Positions 25,795 to 35,800 of a DNA stretch of 64,000 nucleotides are shown here, in pieces. The DNA is from Desulfofustis limnaeus. GTDB taxonomy: Bacteria; Desulfobacterota; Desulfobulbia; Desulfobulbales; Desulfocapsaceae. The notes below the pieces were generated by a model. That model searched no databases, had not been told where the DNA came from, and worked only from the letters and a program-made list of their open reading frames with translations. Numbering within the stretch: the first letter of the stretch is position 1; each line of letters opens with the position of its first letter. The position numbers and the translations under genes are program-made. The stretch lies in assembly GCF_023169885.1 (NCBI RefSeq), contig NZ_AP025516.1, positions 4,009,501 to 4,073,500 of the forward strand, written 5' to 3'.

Positions 25795-26601
25795 ATGACC
25801 GGTAGCGCTTCTCCGACCGCTCCGGCCATCGAAGTCCAAGGCCTGACCATGGCTTACGGCGATCGGGTAATACAAAGAGATTTGAGCTTTACCGTCGCCC
25901 AGGGAGATGTCTTTGTCATCATGGGTGGAAGTGGTTGCGGCAAGAGCACGTTGTTGCGTCATCTCGTCGGGTTACATGAGCCGGTGTCCGGAATTGTACG
26001 GTATCGCGGAGTGGATTTCTGGCATTTGAGCGAAACGCAGCGGCAAAAGTTGATGCGTCGATTCGGCATCCTCTACCAGAGCGGTGCCCTGTGGAGTTCC
26101 ATGACGGTCAAGGAGAACGTGGCCCTGCCCCTGGAGCACTATACCGACCTGCCAGCGGGCGATATCGATGAACTGGTTTCCTATAAGCTGGCCTTGGTCG
26201 GTTTGGCCGGGTTTGGCAATTTTTATCCAAGCGAGTTGAGTGGTGGCATGCGCAAGCGAGCTGGTCTGGCCAGAGCCATGGCGCTTGACCCGGACATCCT
26301 CTATTTTGACGAACCGTCGGCCGGGCTTGATCCGCTCAGCAGCCGCCAGCTGGATGATTTGATCATTGAGTTGCGCGACAGTCTCGGCACCACCATTGTC
26401 GTGGTCACGCACGAACTTCCAAGTATTTTCGCCATTGGCACCAATTCGGTCTTTCTCGACGCCGACAGCCGGACCATGATCGCCGCCGGTGATCCACGAC
26501 GGCTGAAAGACGAATGCGAAAACCCGTTGGTCCGTCGTTTCCTCAACAGAGGAGACACCACGATGGCGGAAAATAACCTGAGTCAAGGGGGGATAGCCTG
26601 A
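25795..26601 (+). CDS. mlaF: MlaF-type ABC transporter ATPase
   Basis: A 268-residue ABC ATPase with Walker A GGSGCGKST near residue 44, signature LSGGMRKRAGLARAMA near 147, Walker B ILYFDEPSAGLDP near 170, and an H-loop in VVTHELPS. It energises lipid transport by the MlaE permease. It begins 3 bp after mlaE, and its last base is the first base of the mlaD start codon. Confidence 0.95.
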   Translation: MTGSASPTAPAIEVQGLTMAYGDRVIQRDLSFTVAQGDVFVIMGGSGCGKSTLLRHLVGLHEPVSGIVRYRGVDFWHLSETQRQKLMRRFGILYQSGALWSSMTVKENVALPLEHYTDLPAGDIDELVSYKLALVGLAGFGNFYPSELSGGMRKRAGLARAMALDPDILYFDEPSAGLDPLSSRQLDDLIIELRDSLGTTIVVVTHELPSIFAIGTNSVFLDADSRTMIAAGDPRRLKDECENPLVRRFLNRGDTTMAENNLSQGGIA

Positions 26602-27596
26602 TGCGAGGCAAGACCGGCAAGACGCTCATCGGGCTATTCGTTTTGGGCGCCTTGGCGCTGGTGGTGGCTGGTGTCGTCATGTTCGGTTCCGGCAAGCTCT
26701 TTGTTCCGTCGAAAAAGTATGTCATGTATTTTGACGGTTCGGTCAAGGGGTTGTCGGTCGGGGCCCCGGTTGTCTTTCGTGGCGTAAAGGTGGGATCGGT
26801 GATCGACATCATTTTGCAGGGTAATCTGCACGACATGCTGTTTACCGTGCCGGTGATCGTCGAGGTCGATCTGAGCCGTTTTCAGATTGTCGGTGGCGAG
26901 AGTGTGTCCGACGATCTTGACAAGGCCTTGATCGAACGTGGTCTGCGCGCTCAATTACAGCCGCAGAGTCTGGTAACGGGACAGCTGGTGATTGATGTCG
27001 ATTTTCGTCCCGGTCGGCCCATGCGTGTGGCGAGCGATGCCACCGGTCTGCCGCAGATCCCGACCATCCCGTCCACCGCCGAGGAACTGGCGCAAAAATT
27101 GGAAGAGCTGCCGCTGCAGCAGCTGGTGAATCGGTTGAACGAGTTGGTGGGGGGCCTCGAGCGCCTGGCCAACTCGCCCGATATGCAAAACGTCCCGCAG
27201 GCGTTGAATCAGGCTATCAGCGAAATGCATCAGGTGTTTGCGACGATCGATCGGGAAGTGGCGTCGTTGGCGGCGGAGGCGAGAGATGTCCTCGTGGCCG
27301 TGACCGAGACCGTGGACCGCGTGGATCGGACCTTGTCCTTCCAGGAAGGGGCACCGGCCGAGATGGCTGACAATCTCAACCAGTTTTTGAACGAGGCTCG
27401 CCAATCCTTGGCGGTCTTCGATCAGACCGTGGAATCCGTCCGCTCGACCCTCGGTGACGAGCGTTCTGCCTACGAATTGCGTCATGCCTTGCGCGAATTG
27501 CGTCGGACCGCTCAGGCGCTCGGGGTGTTGGCGGATTCCCTCGATCGCCAACCAGACATATTGCTGTGGGGCAAACCAGCCGAGGAGGCGCCATGA
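26601..27596 (+). CDS. mlaD: MCE-domain lipid-binding protein MlaD
   Basis: A 331-residue protein with one N-terminal membrane helix (residues 9-28), a single MCE domain (about 37-125, including GLSVGAPVVFRGVKVGSV), and a long C-terminal helical coiled-coil region (about 150-315). The helical tail resembles the needle-forming regions of longer MCE proteins and may reach toward the outer membrane through the downstream lipoprotein. It is longer than E. coli MlaD (about 180 residues). Confidence 0.92.
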   Translation: MRGKTGKTLIGLFVLGALALVVAGVVMFGSGKLFVPSKKYVMYFDGSVKGLSVGAPVVFRGVKVGSVIDIILQGNLHDMLFTVPVIVEVDLSRFQIVGGESVSDDLDKALIERGLRAQLQPQSLVTGQLVIDVDFRPGRPMRVASDATGLPQIPTIPSTAEELAQKLEELPLQQLVNRLNELVGGLERLANSPDMQNVPQALNQAISEMHQVFATIDREVASLAAEARDVLVAVTETVDRVDRTLSFQEGAPAEMADNLNQFLNEARQSLAVFDQTVESVRSTLGDERSAYELRHALRELRRTAQALGVLADSLDRQPDILLWGKPAEEAP

Positions 27597-28243
27597 ATGT
27601 GAAGTTGCGGGTCGTGTGGTGGATCACCGTACTGGCGATCCTGACCATCTGTGCCGGCTGCAGTAGCAGGCCACCGACACACTATTACGCGCTGTCGGTG
27701 CTGGCTGACGATTCCACAATGCCACTGAGCCCGCGGGATCCTGAACGGCGGCAGGTGCTCGGGGTGGGCCCGATCGCACTGCCGGCCTACCTCGATCATC
27801 CGTCGATTACCATACGCAGCGACGAGACGACACTGTTTCGCTCCGATCTGCATCGCTGGGGCGGGTCCCTGCATGACGAGGTGAGCCGGGTGCTGGTGGA
27901 AAATCTTGACCGTTTGTTGCCGGAGGAGCGTTTCATTGTCCTGCCTTGGATGGAAACCGCGGTCAGCGACTTCCGCGTGCAGATCTCCATCAGCCGCTTT
28001 GAGGGTGTGGCTGAACAAGGGGTGGTGCTGCATGGATCGTGGCTCCTGTTTGGCGGGCGGAGCTCCACTCCACTTGCCGCGGATACGGTGGAAGTGCGCG
28101 AAGAGATTGAAGGCGACGGTTATCGTGAGCTGGTGTTGGCCATGAGCAGGTGTCTGGTCGCCATGGGCGGCAGCATCGCCGGTGCGATCATCGATCGTCA
28201 GGCGGTCTACACCACTGAGCGGGTGACGCAAGAGGCACCCTGA
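27593..28243 (+). CDS. ABC-type transport auxiliary lipoprotein (PqiC/DUF330-like)
   Basis: A 216-residue lipoprotein. The signal segment ends in a lipobox-like ICAGCSS near residue 21. A PqiC/LptE-like domain follows, with THYYALSVL and VGPIALPAYLDHPSI. PqiC-type lipoproteins anchor MCE-protein complexes at the outer membrane. The start at ATG 27593 has GAGGAGG upstream and overlaps the mlaD stop; an earlier frame start lacks a site. It extends the Mla-like system across the periplasm. Confidence 0.88.
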   Translation: MNVKLRVVWWITVLAILTICAGCSSRPPTHYYALSVLADDSTMPLSPRDPERRQVLGVGPIALPAYLDHPSITIRSDETTLFRSDLHRWGGSLHDEVSRVLVENLDRLLPEERFIVLPWMETAVSDFRVQISISRFEGVAEQGVVLHGSWLLFGGRSSTPLAADTVEVREEIEGDGYRELVLAMSRCLVAMGGSIAGAIIDRQAVYTTERVTQEAP

Positions 28244-28244
28244 A

Positions 28245-28973
28245 ATGAGCACGGGAAGTGAAGCGACCATGACTGCAGATTTGAGCCCTTATCTTCGGGC
28301 GACCAGGTTTATCGATTACGATCAACCGTCGGTACAGGCCTTCGCCGAACGGGTCTGTGCGCCGCTTGCCGGCGCCGGCGCGCGGGAAAAAGCGGTTCAG
28401 CTCTATTACGCGGTACGGGATGAGATTCGCTACGACCCCTATGATTTGAGCATCGTTCCCGACGCCCTGCGGGCCAGTGGTGTGATCACCAAAGGGGTCG
28501 GCTATTGTGTGACCAAGGCCGTGGTTCTTACGGCAGTTGCCCGGCAGCAAGGTATTCCCAGCCGACTCGGATTCGCCGATGTGCGTAATCATCTGTCGAC
28601 CAAGCGGTTACGCCAGGTGATGGAGACCGATGTCTTCTTTTATCACGGCTTCACCGAGCTGTTCCTCGAAGGGCGTTGGGTCAAGGCGACGCCTGCTTTC
28701 AATCTGGCTCTTTGTCGACGTTTTCAGGTGAAACCGTTGGAATTCGACGGGATCAACGATTCCATCTTTCACGAATGCAACGCGGTTGGGCAAAAGCATC
28801 TCGAATATCTGCGCGAGCATGGCAGTTTTGCCGATCTCCCCCATGAGCAGTTGTTTGCCGCCTACCGGCATCATTATCCGGCTCTGTTTCGGCTCCTGGA
28901 AAAAACCGCCTCTTTTGATTTTCACGAGGAAGCGGAGCAAGAGCGGCGAAGATCAAGACCGTCGCGGTGGTGA
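28245..28973 (+). CDS. Transglutaminase-like cysteine protease-fold protein
   Basis: A 242-residue protein with a transglutaminase-like core. The catalytic Cys is in GVGYCVTKAVVLTAVARQQGIPSRLG near residue 86, and the His is in FYHGFTELFLEGRWVKATPAF near residue 127. The usual Asp that follows the His strand is not obvious (TPAFN in its place), so the third catalytic residue is uncertain. There is no signal peptide. It starts 1 bp after the lipoprotein stop and is the last gene of the mla operon, which suggests processing linked to the envelope; that link is inferred only from position. Confidence 0.82.
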   Translation: MSTGSEATMTADLSPYLRATRFIDYDQPSVQAFAERVCAPLAGAGAREKAVQLYYAVRDEIRYDPYDLSIVPDALRASGVITKGVGYCVTKAVVLTAVARQQGIPSRLGFADVRNHLSTKRLRQVMETDVFFYHGFTELFLEGRWVKATPAFNLALCRRFQVKPLEFDGINDSIFHECNAVGQKHLEYLREHGSFADLPHEQLFAAYRHHYPALFRLLEKTASFDFHEEAEQERRRSRPSRW

Positions 28974-28991
28974 CCGGGGCGGCGCAAAAAC

Positions 28992-30308
28992 CTAAGCGCG
29001 ATCGCCGTCTTTTCCAGCGTCACGTTCGAAGATGAAGAGGTCGCCCGGGATCCAGGTTCCGTTTTCCTTTCTGATATCATGCGTTTGGTGTCCAACTTTT
29101 TGGAATCCGTGACGAGCGGCACAACCGATCAAATACGCGGCCGTGTGGGCAAATCGGCCCGAGGGGCGCAGACGGTAGCCCAACGATGTTTCATCGAATA
29201 ACCTTTCGATGGAGCAGGCAAGGACGGCGTGACGGCAAGCCGTTCGTGACAAGCCGGCACATATTCTCTCCAGTTCACCCAGATAAATGAAGACATCGGC
29301 GGCGAGGAACAGATCGTAGCGAGCCGCGGTGCGATCAAGAAAGGCGCCGAGCTCATCCTGGATTAGATGGTGATAGTGGCCTTTGCGGGCGGCCACCTCG
29401 AGCATTCGCGGGGAAAGGTCGATGCCGGTGAGCTGGTGTACTTCATTGTACAGCGCGGCACCGACCAGGCCGGTGCCGCAGCCCAGATCGATACCGCTGG
29501 CGAACTTCCGGTCGGGATAATGGGCCAGGATCATCTCGGCGAGGCGCTGGGGAACGGTATAGCCCAGGTTGGAGCCAATGTGTCGTTCGAAGCGGTACGC
29601 GTATTTGTCGAACGTTTCGGTTACATAACCCGGCGGGGCACTTTCCCGGACTGAGCCGTCGAGGGCGGCGAGCATGTACTGGGCTGATTCGTGGTTGGGC
29701 TGCAGGGCCAGCAGCCGTTGCAGAGTCTGTCTGGCCATTTCCAGGTCGCCCCGGCAGTTATAGAGGCCGGAGAGATTGAACAGAAGGTCTGAGTTGGTCG
29801 GGTCCTTTTGCAGGCTCTGTTCGAAAGCGGCGGCGGCGCCCTGAAAGTCGCCGCTGTCGCTGAGGATAACCCCGAGGTTGTTCAGGGCCAAGGGATTGTC
29901 CGGTTCGACGGTCAGGGCGTGCCGGATCAGCGCCAGCCCTCGCTCACTCTGGCCCAGCAGGTGGTATAGTTTGCCCAGGTTGTTCAACGCCTTGGCGTGA
30001 TGGGGGGCGAGAGCCAAGGCCTGCTCGTAGGTCGCTGCCGCTTCGTCGACCCGTGACAACGATTCATAAACCGCGCCGAGATTGACCAACTGGTTGGGGT
30101 CGCCTGGTGCTTGTCGCACCGCTTTCAGGCAGAAGCCAAGAGCATCGTCCGCTCGGCCGAGATCCCGGTAAACAAGGCCGACATTACTCAGCAGGTTGAC
30201 GTTGTCGGGCAGAACGTCGAGGATGAGGAGGTATCTGTTCAGGGCTTCCTGGTATTTTCCCACCTGGTGCAATTGCACCGCTTCGGTAAAAACTGACTGC
30301 AAATCCAT
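28992..30308 (-). CDS. TPR-repeat protein with C-terminal SAM methyltransferase domain
   Basis: A 438-residue protein. Residues 1-215 hold about six tetratricopeptide repeats (units such as NPLALNNLGVILSDSGDFQGAAAAFEQSL). Residues 225-435 form a class I methyltransferase with the motif I loop DLGCGTGLVGAAL near 275. TPR-methyltransferase fusions of this type are widespread in proteobacteria; substrates are unknown but often lie in the envelope or are proteins. It converges with the mla operon and is divergent from the glycosyltransferase fusion. Confidence 0.88.
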   Translation of the reverse strand: MDLQSVFTEAVQLHQVGKYQEALNRYLLILDVLPDNVNLLSNVGLVYRDLGRADDALGFCLKAVRQAPGDPNQLVNLGAVYESLSRVDEAAATYEQALALAPHHAKALNNLGKLYHLLGQSERGLALIRHALTVEPDNPLALNNLGVILSDSGDFQGAAAAFEQSLQKDPTNSDLLFNLSGLYNCRGDLEMARQTLQRLLALQPNHESAQYMLAALDGSVRESAPPGYVTETFDKYAYRFERHIGSNLGYTVPQRLAEMILAHYPDRKFASGIDLGCGTGLVGAALYNEVHQLTGIDLSPRMLEVAARKGHYHHLIQDELGAFLDRTAARYDLFLAADVFIYLGELERICAGLSRTACRHAVLACSIERLFDETSLGYRLRPSGRFAHTAAYLIGCAARHGFQKVGHQTHDIRKENGTWIPGDLFIFERDAGKDGDRA

Positions 30309-30582
30309 CGTCTCTTGTTATCAATCGGTTCGCGCATAAGGGGTTTTCACGGTAATCGGTCAAGTACGACAGTGTACGATATGCAAAGTGTGCAGTCAAC
30401 CATAGGGCGCATAAGGAGCCGGGGATGCCTGTCGCAAGAAGGTGCATATCCCTTCGATCGAGCCCCATCCGACCGGGACGGGAGCTTACTTTCATATCGG
30501 CGCAAAGCGTGCTATCGTTGATCTACGACGCTGTTTTGAAAAGGATCGATCGAGCCCACACCTCATGCGAGAGGAACCGCTG

Positions 30583-32802
30583 ATGCGTCGCTTTGGCCGT
30601 CTGAAACTGCTTTTTTATCTCAATTTGTTGATCGTCTTTCTGCTGGTCTTTTACAAGCTGTATCTCACCATGTTCGAAGCGGACTACGAAGGGGTTCACG
30701 CCGACCAGGTCGAACGAATCGAGTCGGCTCTGCAGGGCCGTTCCTCATACGCCTTCGCGGTAGTTGGCAACATCAACAATTCGGTGGGGTTGTTCGAGCG
30801 AAAGATTGTTCCGTTACTGAACCGAAGCGGCCTTGATTTTGTCGTTTCGGCAGGCAACGCCGTCAGTGGCGGCGGCGAGGATAAGTACCGGGCGCTGCAC
30901 CGAACGCTGGAGCGCCTCCGTCTGCCTTACGTGTTGACCTATGGAAAAAACGAGCACAGCGCATTTGGCGGTTTCCGCTACTACGACCATTACGGCCCGT
31001 ATGTCTTTGCCTTTTCCGCCGGCAACAGCCGCTTCATCTTTCTCGACAGTTCCGGCAAGACACCGTGGAAGTGGCAGCTGCGCTGGCTGGATGAAGAACT
31101 GGCGGTGGCTCCCCGGGAGCATGTCTTTCTCTTCGTCGGTCAGGCCGTACATCCGGTGGAACTCGGGGACGGCCTGCTTGGTTTGCGAGATGATTATCTG
31201 CTCGATGATGATTTCCGGCTGCCGCTCAGCAGATTGATCGAGCAGGCTGGCGTCGATGCGGTTTTCTCGGCCGATTTACCGCTCTTCTTCCGGCAGCGAT
31301 TCGGCCAGACCAGCCATGTGGTGACCGGTGGGGCCGGGGGGCTGGTTTTCAACAACGAGCATAGCTACTATCACTATCTGGAGGTACGTGTTGCCGGAGG
31401 TGAGGTCTCCATTCGTCCGGTGCGTCTGGGTATCGGGCAAAACCGGTTTTTTCGCACCGTTGAGAGTGTGTGGTTGGTGGTCCACTCGATTTTTTATGTG
31501 GGGTACCTCAACTATCTGATCGTGCTTGGGTTGCTGTCGCTGACTGCCGTCTGGCTCTATTACGCCGTCTTTACCGAGCACAATTATTACCCGGATTTTG
31601 ACCTTCCTACCGATCTGGCCCTGGAAAAACCGATTCGTGTGGCCATGTTCACCAATAATTTTCTACCCTACATCGGCGGGGTACCCATTTCCATCGATCG
31701 TTTACGGCGCAGCCTGCAGGCCCTCGGCCATCGGGTTCTGGTCTTCGCCCCGAGCTACGCTGGACAGCGCCAGGACCCGGAGGTGGTCAGACTGCCGCGT
31801 TTGCTGTCCCGTATAGGTGGCAAGGAGCTGGTCATGGCCAATATCTTTTCGCTGCGGCTGTTTCGCCAGTTCCGGCTGTTTCAACCGGACGTGCTGCATA
31901 TCCACCACCCCTTCTGGATGGGATCCATGGGGCGTTTCCTGGGGAGGCGCTTCGGGGTGCCGGTGGTCTATACCTACCACACCCGTTTTGAACACTACTC
32001 GTATGCCGTGCCGCTGCCCGAGCTCTTTTTTAAAAATTATCTGGCCCACAAACTGGTGCGACGGATCGGCAATCGCTGTGACGCAGTGGTTGTGCCCACC
32101 GAAGGGGCGGAACACTACCTGCGGATGATTGGGGTGAAGAGCACCGTCTTCGTGATCCCGACCGGGATCGAATGCGATCTCTACCGGCAGATCCCCGAAG
32201 CGGACCTGGACGCCCTGCGGCGACGCTACGATCTCGGTGCGGCGCGGATTTTGCTGAGCGTCTCCCGACTGAGTAGGGAAAAGAATATCGACTTCATGCT
32301 GGAGGGAGTACGTGAGCTCGTTCGTCGGTGTAAGACCCCGTTTCGCTTGTTGATTGTCGGTGACGGCCCGGAACGGAACCGCCTGGAGCAGAAGATCGCC
32401 CAGTTGCAGTTGCAAACGCTTGTTCTGTTGACCGGAGCGGTTTCGCCCGACCAGATCGCCGCCTATTATCGATTGGCCGATATCTTCGTTTTTGCGTCTC
32501 GCACCGAGACGCAGGGGATGGTCGTCCTGGAGGCGATGGCGAGCGGATTACCGGTGGTGGCCGTGCGCGCCAGCGGCATCGACGATTTTGTGAAAAACGG
32601 TGTCAACGGGTTCAAGACCGGTTTGCGCCATGACCAGTGGGCTGAACGTATTGCCGAGATACTGGGTGACCAGCAGCTCTATCGGCGTCTGTCGGAACAG
32701 GCCGAGACCATGGCCGGTGACCATGACGTCGCGCGGTTCGGTGAAAAAATGACGAGGGTCTACGCCCATGTGCTCGCCCAGCGTCAGGCTGCTGAACCGT
32801 GA
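30583..32802 (+). CDS. Metallophosphoesterase-like/GT4 glycosyltransferase membrane fusion
   Basis: A 739-residue protein. Residues 7-28 are a membrane helix. Residues 45-285 form a calcineurin-like phosphoesterase-type domain. Residues 303-334 form one or two further helices. Residues 345-739 are a GT4 glycosyltransferase, with acceptor-side NNFLPYIGGVPISI near 352 and the donor-binding ASRTETQGMVVLEAMASG near 638. In the phosphoesterase part the usual metal-ligand motifs are altered: SAGNAVSGG where GDxxxxG is expected, YGKNEH for GNHD, and VGQAVHP for the THHPP-like motif. Catalysis there is probably lost. The fold should face the periplasm if the GT domain is cytoplasmic. I chose ATG 30583 for its AGAGGA site; ATG 30565 lacks one. 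It is likely a lipid or glycolipid glycosyltransferase. Confidence 0.85.
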   Translation: MRRFGRLKLLFYLNLLIVFLLVFYKLYLTMFEADYEGVHADQVERIESALQGRSSYAFAVVGNINNSVGLFERKIVPLLNRSGLDFVVSAGNAVSGGGEDKYRALHRTLERLRLPYVLTYGKNEHSAFGGFRYYDHYGPYVFAFSAGNSRFIFLDSSGKTPWKWQLRWLDEELAVAPREHVFLFVGQAVHPVELGDGLLGLRDDYLLDDDFRLPLSRLIEQAGVDAVFSADLPLFFRQRFGQTSHVVTGGAGGLVFNNEHSYYHYLEVRVAGGEVSIRPVRLGIGQNRFFRTVESVWLVVHSIFYVGYLNYLIVLGLLSLTAVWLYYAVFTEHNYYPDFDLPTDLALEKPIRVAMFTNNFLPYIGGVPISIDRLRRSLQALGHRVLVFAPSYAGQRQDPEVVRLPRLLSRIGGKELVMANIFSLRLFRQFRLFQPDVLHIHHPFWMGSMGRFLGRRFGVPVVYTYHTRFEHYSYAVPLPELFFKNYLAHKLVRRIGNRCDAVVVPTEGAEHYLRMIGVKSTVFVIPTGIECDLYRQIPEADLDALRRRYDLGAARILLSVSRLSREKNIDFMLEGVRELVRRCKTPFRLLIVGDGPERNRLEQKIAQLQLQTLVLLTGAVSPDQIAAYYRLADIFVFASRTETQGMVVLEAMASGLPVVAVRASGIDDFVKNGVNGFKTGLRHDQWAERIAEILGDQQLYRRLSEQAETMAGDHDVARFGEKMTRVYAHVLAQRQAAEP

Positions 32803-32822
32803 ACACGCATTCTCCCGATTGG

Positions 32823-35800
32823 TTAGACAGAAACGTCCAGTCGGCGGCAGCCGGGACCGGAAATCCGACTTCTTCCGCCGGTCATCGGACTTACCTGGAT
32901 CCGGGTGGAGATCCGCTCCCGGAGAGGTTGCACGTGAGAAATGATGCCGATCACCTTACCTTCCTGCTGCAGGCTGGTCAGGGTGTCCAGCGCGGTGTCG
33001 AGTGCTTCTTCATCGAGTGTCCCGAATCCTTCATCGAGAAACAGAGAATCGACCCGTACGTTCCTGCTGGCCATGTGCGATAGGCCGAGGGCCAGTGCCA
33101 GACTGACGATGAAGCTCTCGCCGCCGGAGAGGTTTTTGGTGGAGCGAATTTCGCCCGCCTGGTAGGTGTCGAGTACTTTGAGCTCCAGTGGCTGGTCATC
33201 GGTACGGATGAGCAGGTAGCGGTCGCTCATGGTTTGCAGCTGTCGATTGGCCTGGTCGACCATGATGGCAAAGGTCAGGCCTTGCGCAAAATTCCTGAAT
33301 TTCTTGCCGTCGGCCGAGCCGATCAACTGGTGTAACTGATCCCAGCGTGCCCATTCCCGCTGTTGCGCCTCTACCGCACGCGCTTGATCCTGCTGTCGGC
33401 GCTTGCGCTCCTCGTTTTCCGCAAGCTGGTGACGCAGGCCGCCGATTTCGCGCTGCAGTTCTTTCTGTCGTTCGACCAGTGCAGCCTGGCGTTGCTGGAG
33501 TTCCGTCAGCGGTTCCACGGCCAGTTCCTTGTGTTGCAGGCGGTGCAGGAGCTCGGCCTTTTCCCGTTGCTGGGCGAGAAGCCCGCTGTTTTCCTCGGTG
33601 AGCCGTTGGGCCTGGGCGGCCAGTTTTATCCGCTCCTGTTCGGGGAGACAGACTGAGCGATACGCCTCTTCGTCGCGAAAACCGGATTCTTGCAGCTGCG
33701 TCAGAAAGGTGACGGTTGCCGTCTCCAGATGGTTACCGCGAGTTCTAAGCGCTTGCTCCAGATCGCTAATTCTGCCCTGAAGACGAGTCAGATCCTGTTG
33801 TGCCGCTTCCCACTGGACTCGTGTCCGATCCCATTCCTGCTCTGCTGCTTCGATCGTTGCGGCGAGCCGCGCCTCCTCCTCGTCCGGGTTTTTGCACCCG
33901 AAAAGCCTGGTTCGCTCTGCGTCGAGTTCTCGTTTTTGCCGGTTCAATTCGGTGAGCCGATCCCGGAGGTTACCAAGCTCTTTTTCCCGGCGCTCAATCT
34001 GCTCAGCCTGGTGGGCGGTGGTCAGCTGGAGCGCTGACAGTTCTTTGGTGAGTCGATCCTGCTCCTGTTGCCGGGTGACCCATTGGTCACGGCGGTCGGT
34101 TAAAAGCCGCAGCGTTTCTTCCAACGTGTCGAGATCGAGGGTCTCGACCGCAAAAGGCCGCAATCTTTCCGCCAGCGCAGAACGATCCTGTTCCAGCCGT
34201 GACCGGAATTCGTCGGCCTCTTTCTCCTGTTGTTTCAGTAGTTCATCGGTCGATTCTACCGCGTGGGCGGCAGCCTGGCATGCTTTCTCCGCCTGGAAGC
34301 GCGACTCCTTGGCCAGATCGAGTTGGTCACGCACCACCGTTAGGCTCTGCTCGGTATGGACCGCCGCTTCCAGTATGGTGGTGGCGGAGGTCAGGCGTTG
34401 GTTGTTTTCTTCGCCAAGCGCGTCGAGAAATTGTTGCCGATCGGCCCCGACAACCATCGGGGGAACAGCCACCGCCAGTTCCTGTGCTGCGTGATGGAGG
34501 AATTTCTCGGCGGTGCTGATCGTCTCGTCGCATGCTGCCAGGTCGGTGGCGGTTTGTTGGCGATCTCTCTCCAAGTGGGCCAACTCGACTCGCAGTGCGG
34601 AAATCTCGGCCACTAAGGTCTTCAAGTCGGCACGAACGGCTGCCAGGCGCGCCGTGGTCTGATCAGGAACAGGAATGGCACCGCGCGCATAGGGATGTTC
34701 GGTGGCGCCGCACAGGGGGCAGGGGGTGCCGTTCTCGAGACGGCCGCGCAGCGTTTCCAGATCCGCTATGGCGGTCAGCAGGGTGAGCTGCGTTTCCAGC
34801 AGTCCCATTTCCTTTTCCAGCGACTCCTGCCGCTCAACCCGGCTGGTAAGGCGGTCTTGTCGTTTGGTTAAGTCTGCCTGCAGGCTCGCATGACGTTCGG
34901 TGAGTCCGACACGGCGCGACCGTGCGTCGTTGACGGCCCGGGCCGCTTCCTGGGCCCGGCCAATCATCTCCTGACGATGGCGCAAATTGGCGGTCAACTG
35001 CCGCCACCCCTCCAGATTTCGATCGGCAAGCGTCTTCTTCAGCTCGGTCTGTTGGGTCGTCACCTGGGCCAGCAGGTGGTCGACTGTTTGCTGCCGCTGT
35101 TTCTGCAGCTTCTGTTGCTCATCCAAGGCGCGACGAGCCTTGGCTAAACGCTGTTCGGTTTGTTTGCTATCGTCTGCTTGTCTACTCATCCGGGCCTGCA
35201 GCTGTTGCAGGTTTTCCAGACGGCTGGCGATCCCGGCAAGCTGCTCGACCAGTTCACCGTCCATCCGGGACGCCTCCAGTTTCTGCTGGACGGCTATCAG
35301 GGCCGTTTGCCTGGCGGCGAGTTCTCGGCTGCCATGCGCCTGCGCGGTTTTCAGAGCGTCGCGGTCGGAGTCGGCTCGAGTGATGGTGTCTTCGGTCTCC
35401 TTGATGACGGAGTTCCGGGCTGCCATGGTCCAATCAAGATCACGGACCTGACGGATGATCGGCACCATGGCTTGCTGCTCGGCTTTGCCGGTTTGCAGTC
35501 GTTCGGCGGCTACCTTCATCGCCTGCTCTGCTCGCTGGGTTCGCTTGATCCTTTCGGGCAGGGAGGAGCGGCAGCCCGACAGCGCTTGCCGGTCGGCTTC
35601 CTGTTCCTGGCGCATGGCGGAAAGAGTGGCGGCACTGCCGTTGTGCTCAAGGGCACGGGTGGCGGCATCGAGCCGGGCACGTTGCGGAGCAAAGGCTGTC
35701 AGGCGATCCTGCAGCTGTGCACGGGCCTGTTCTATCAGGCGCAACTCCTCGGTAAGCCGTGCGATGTCCAGTCTCCAGGTGATGGCCTGGTTCGTCTGCT

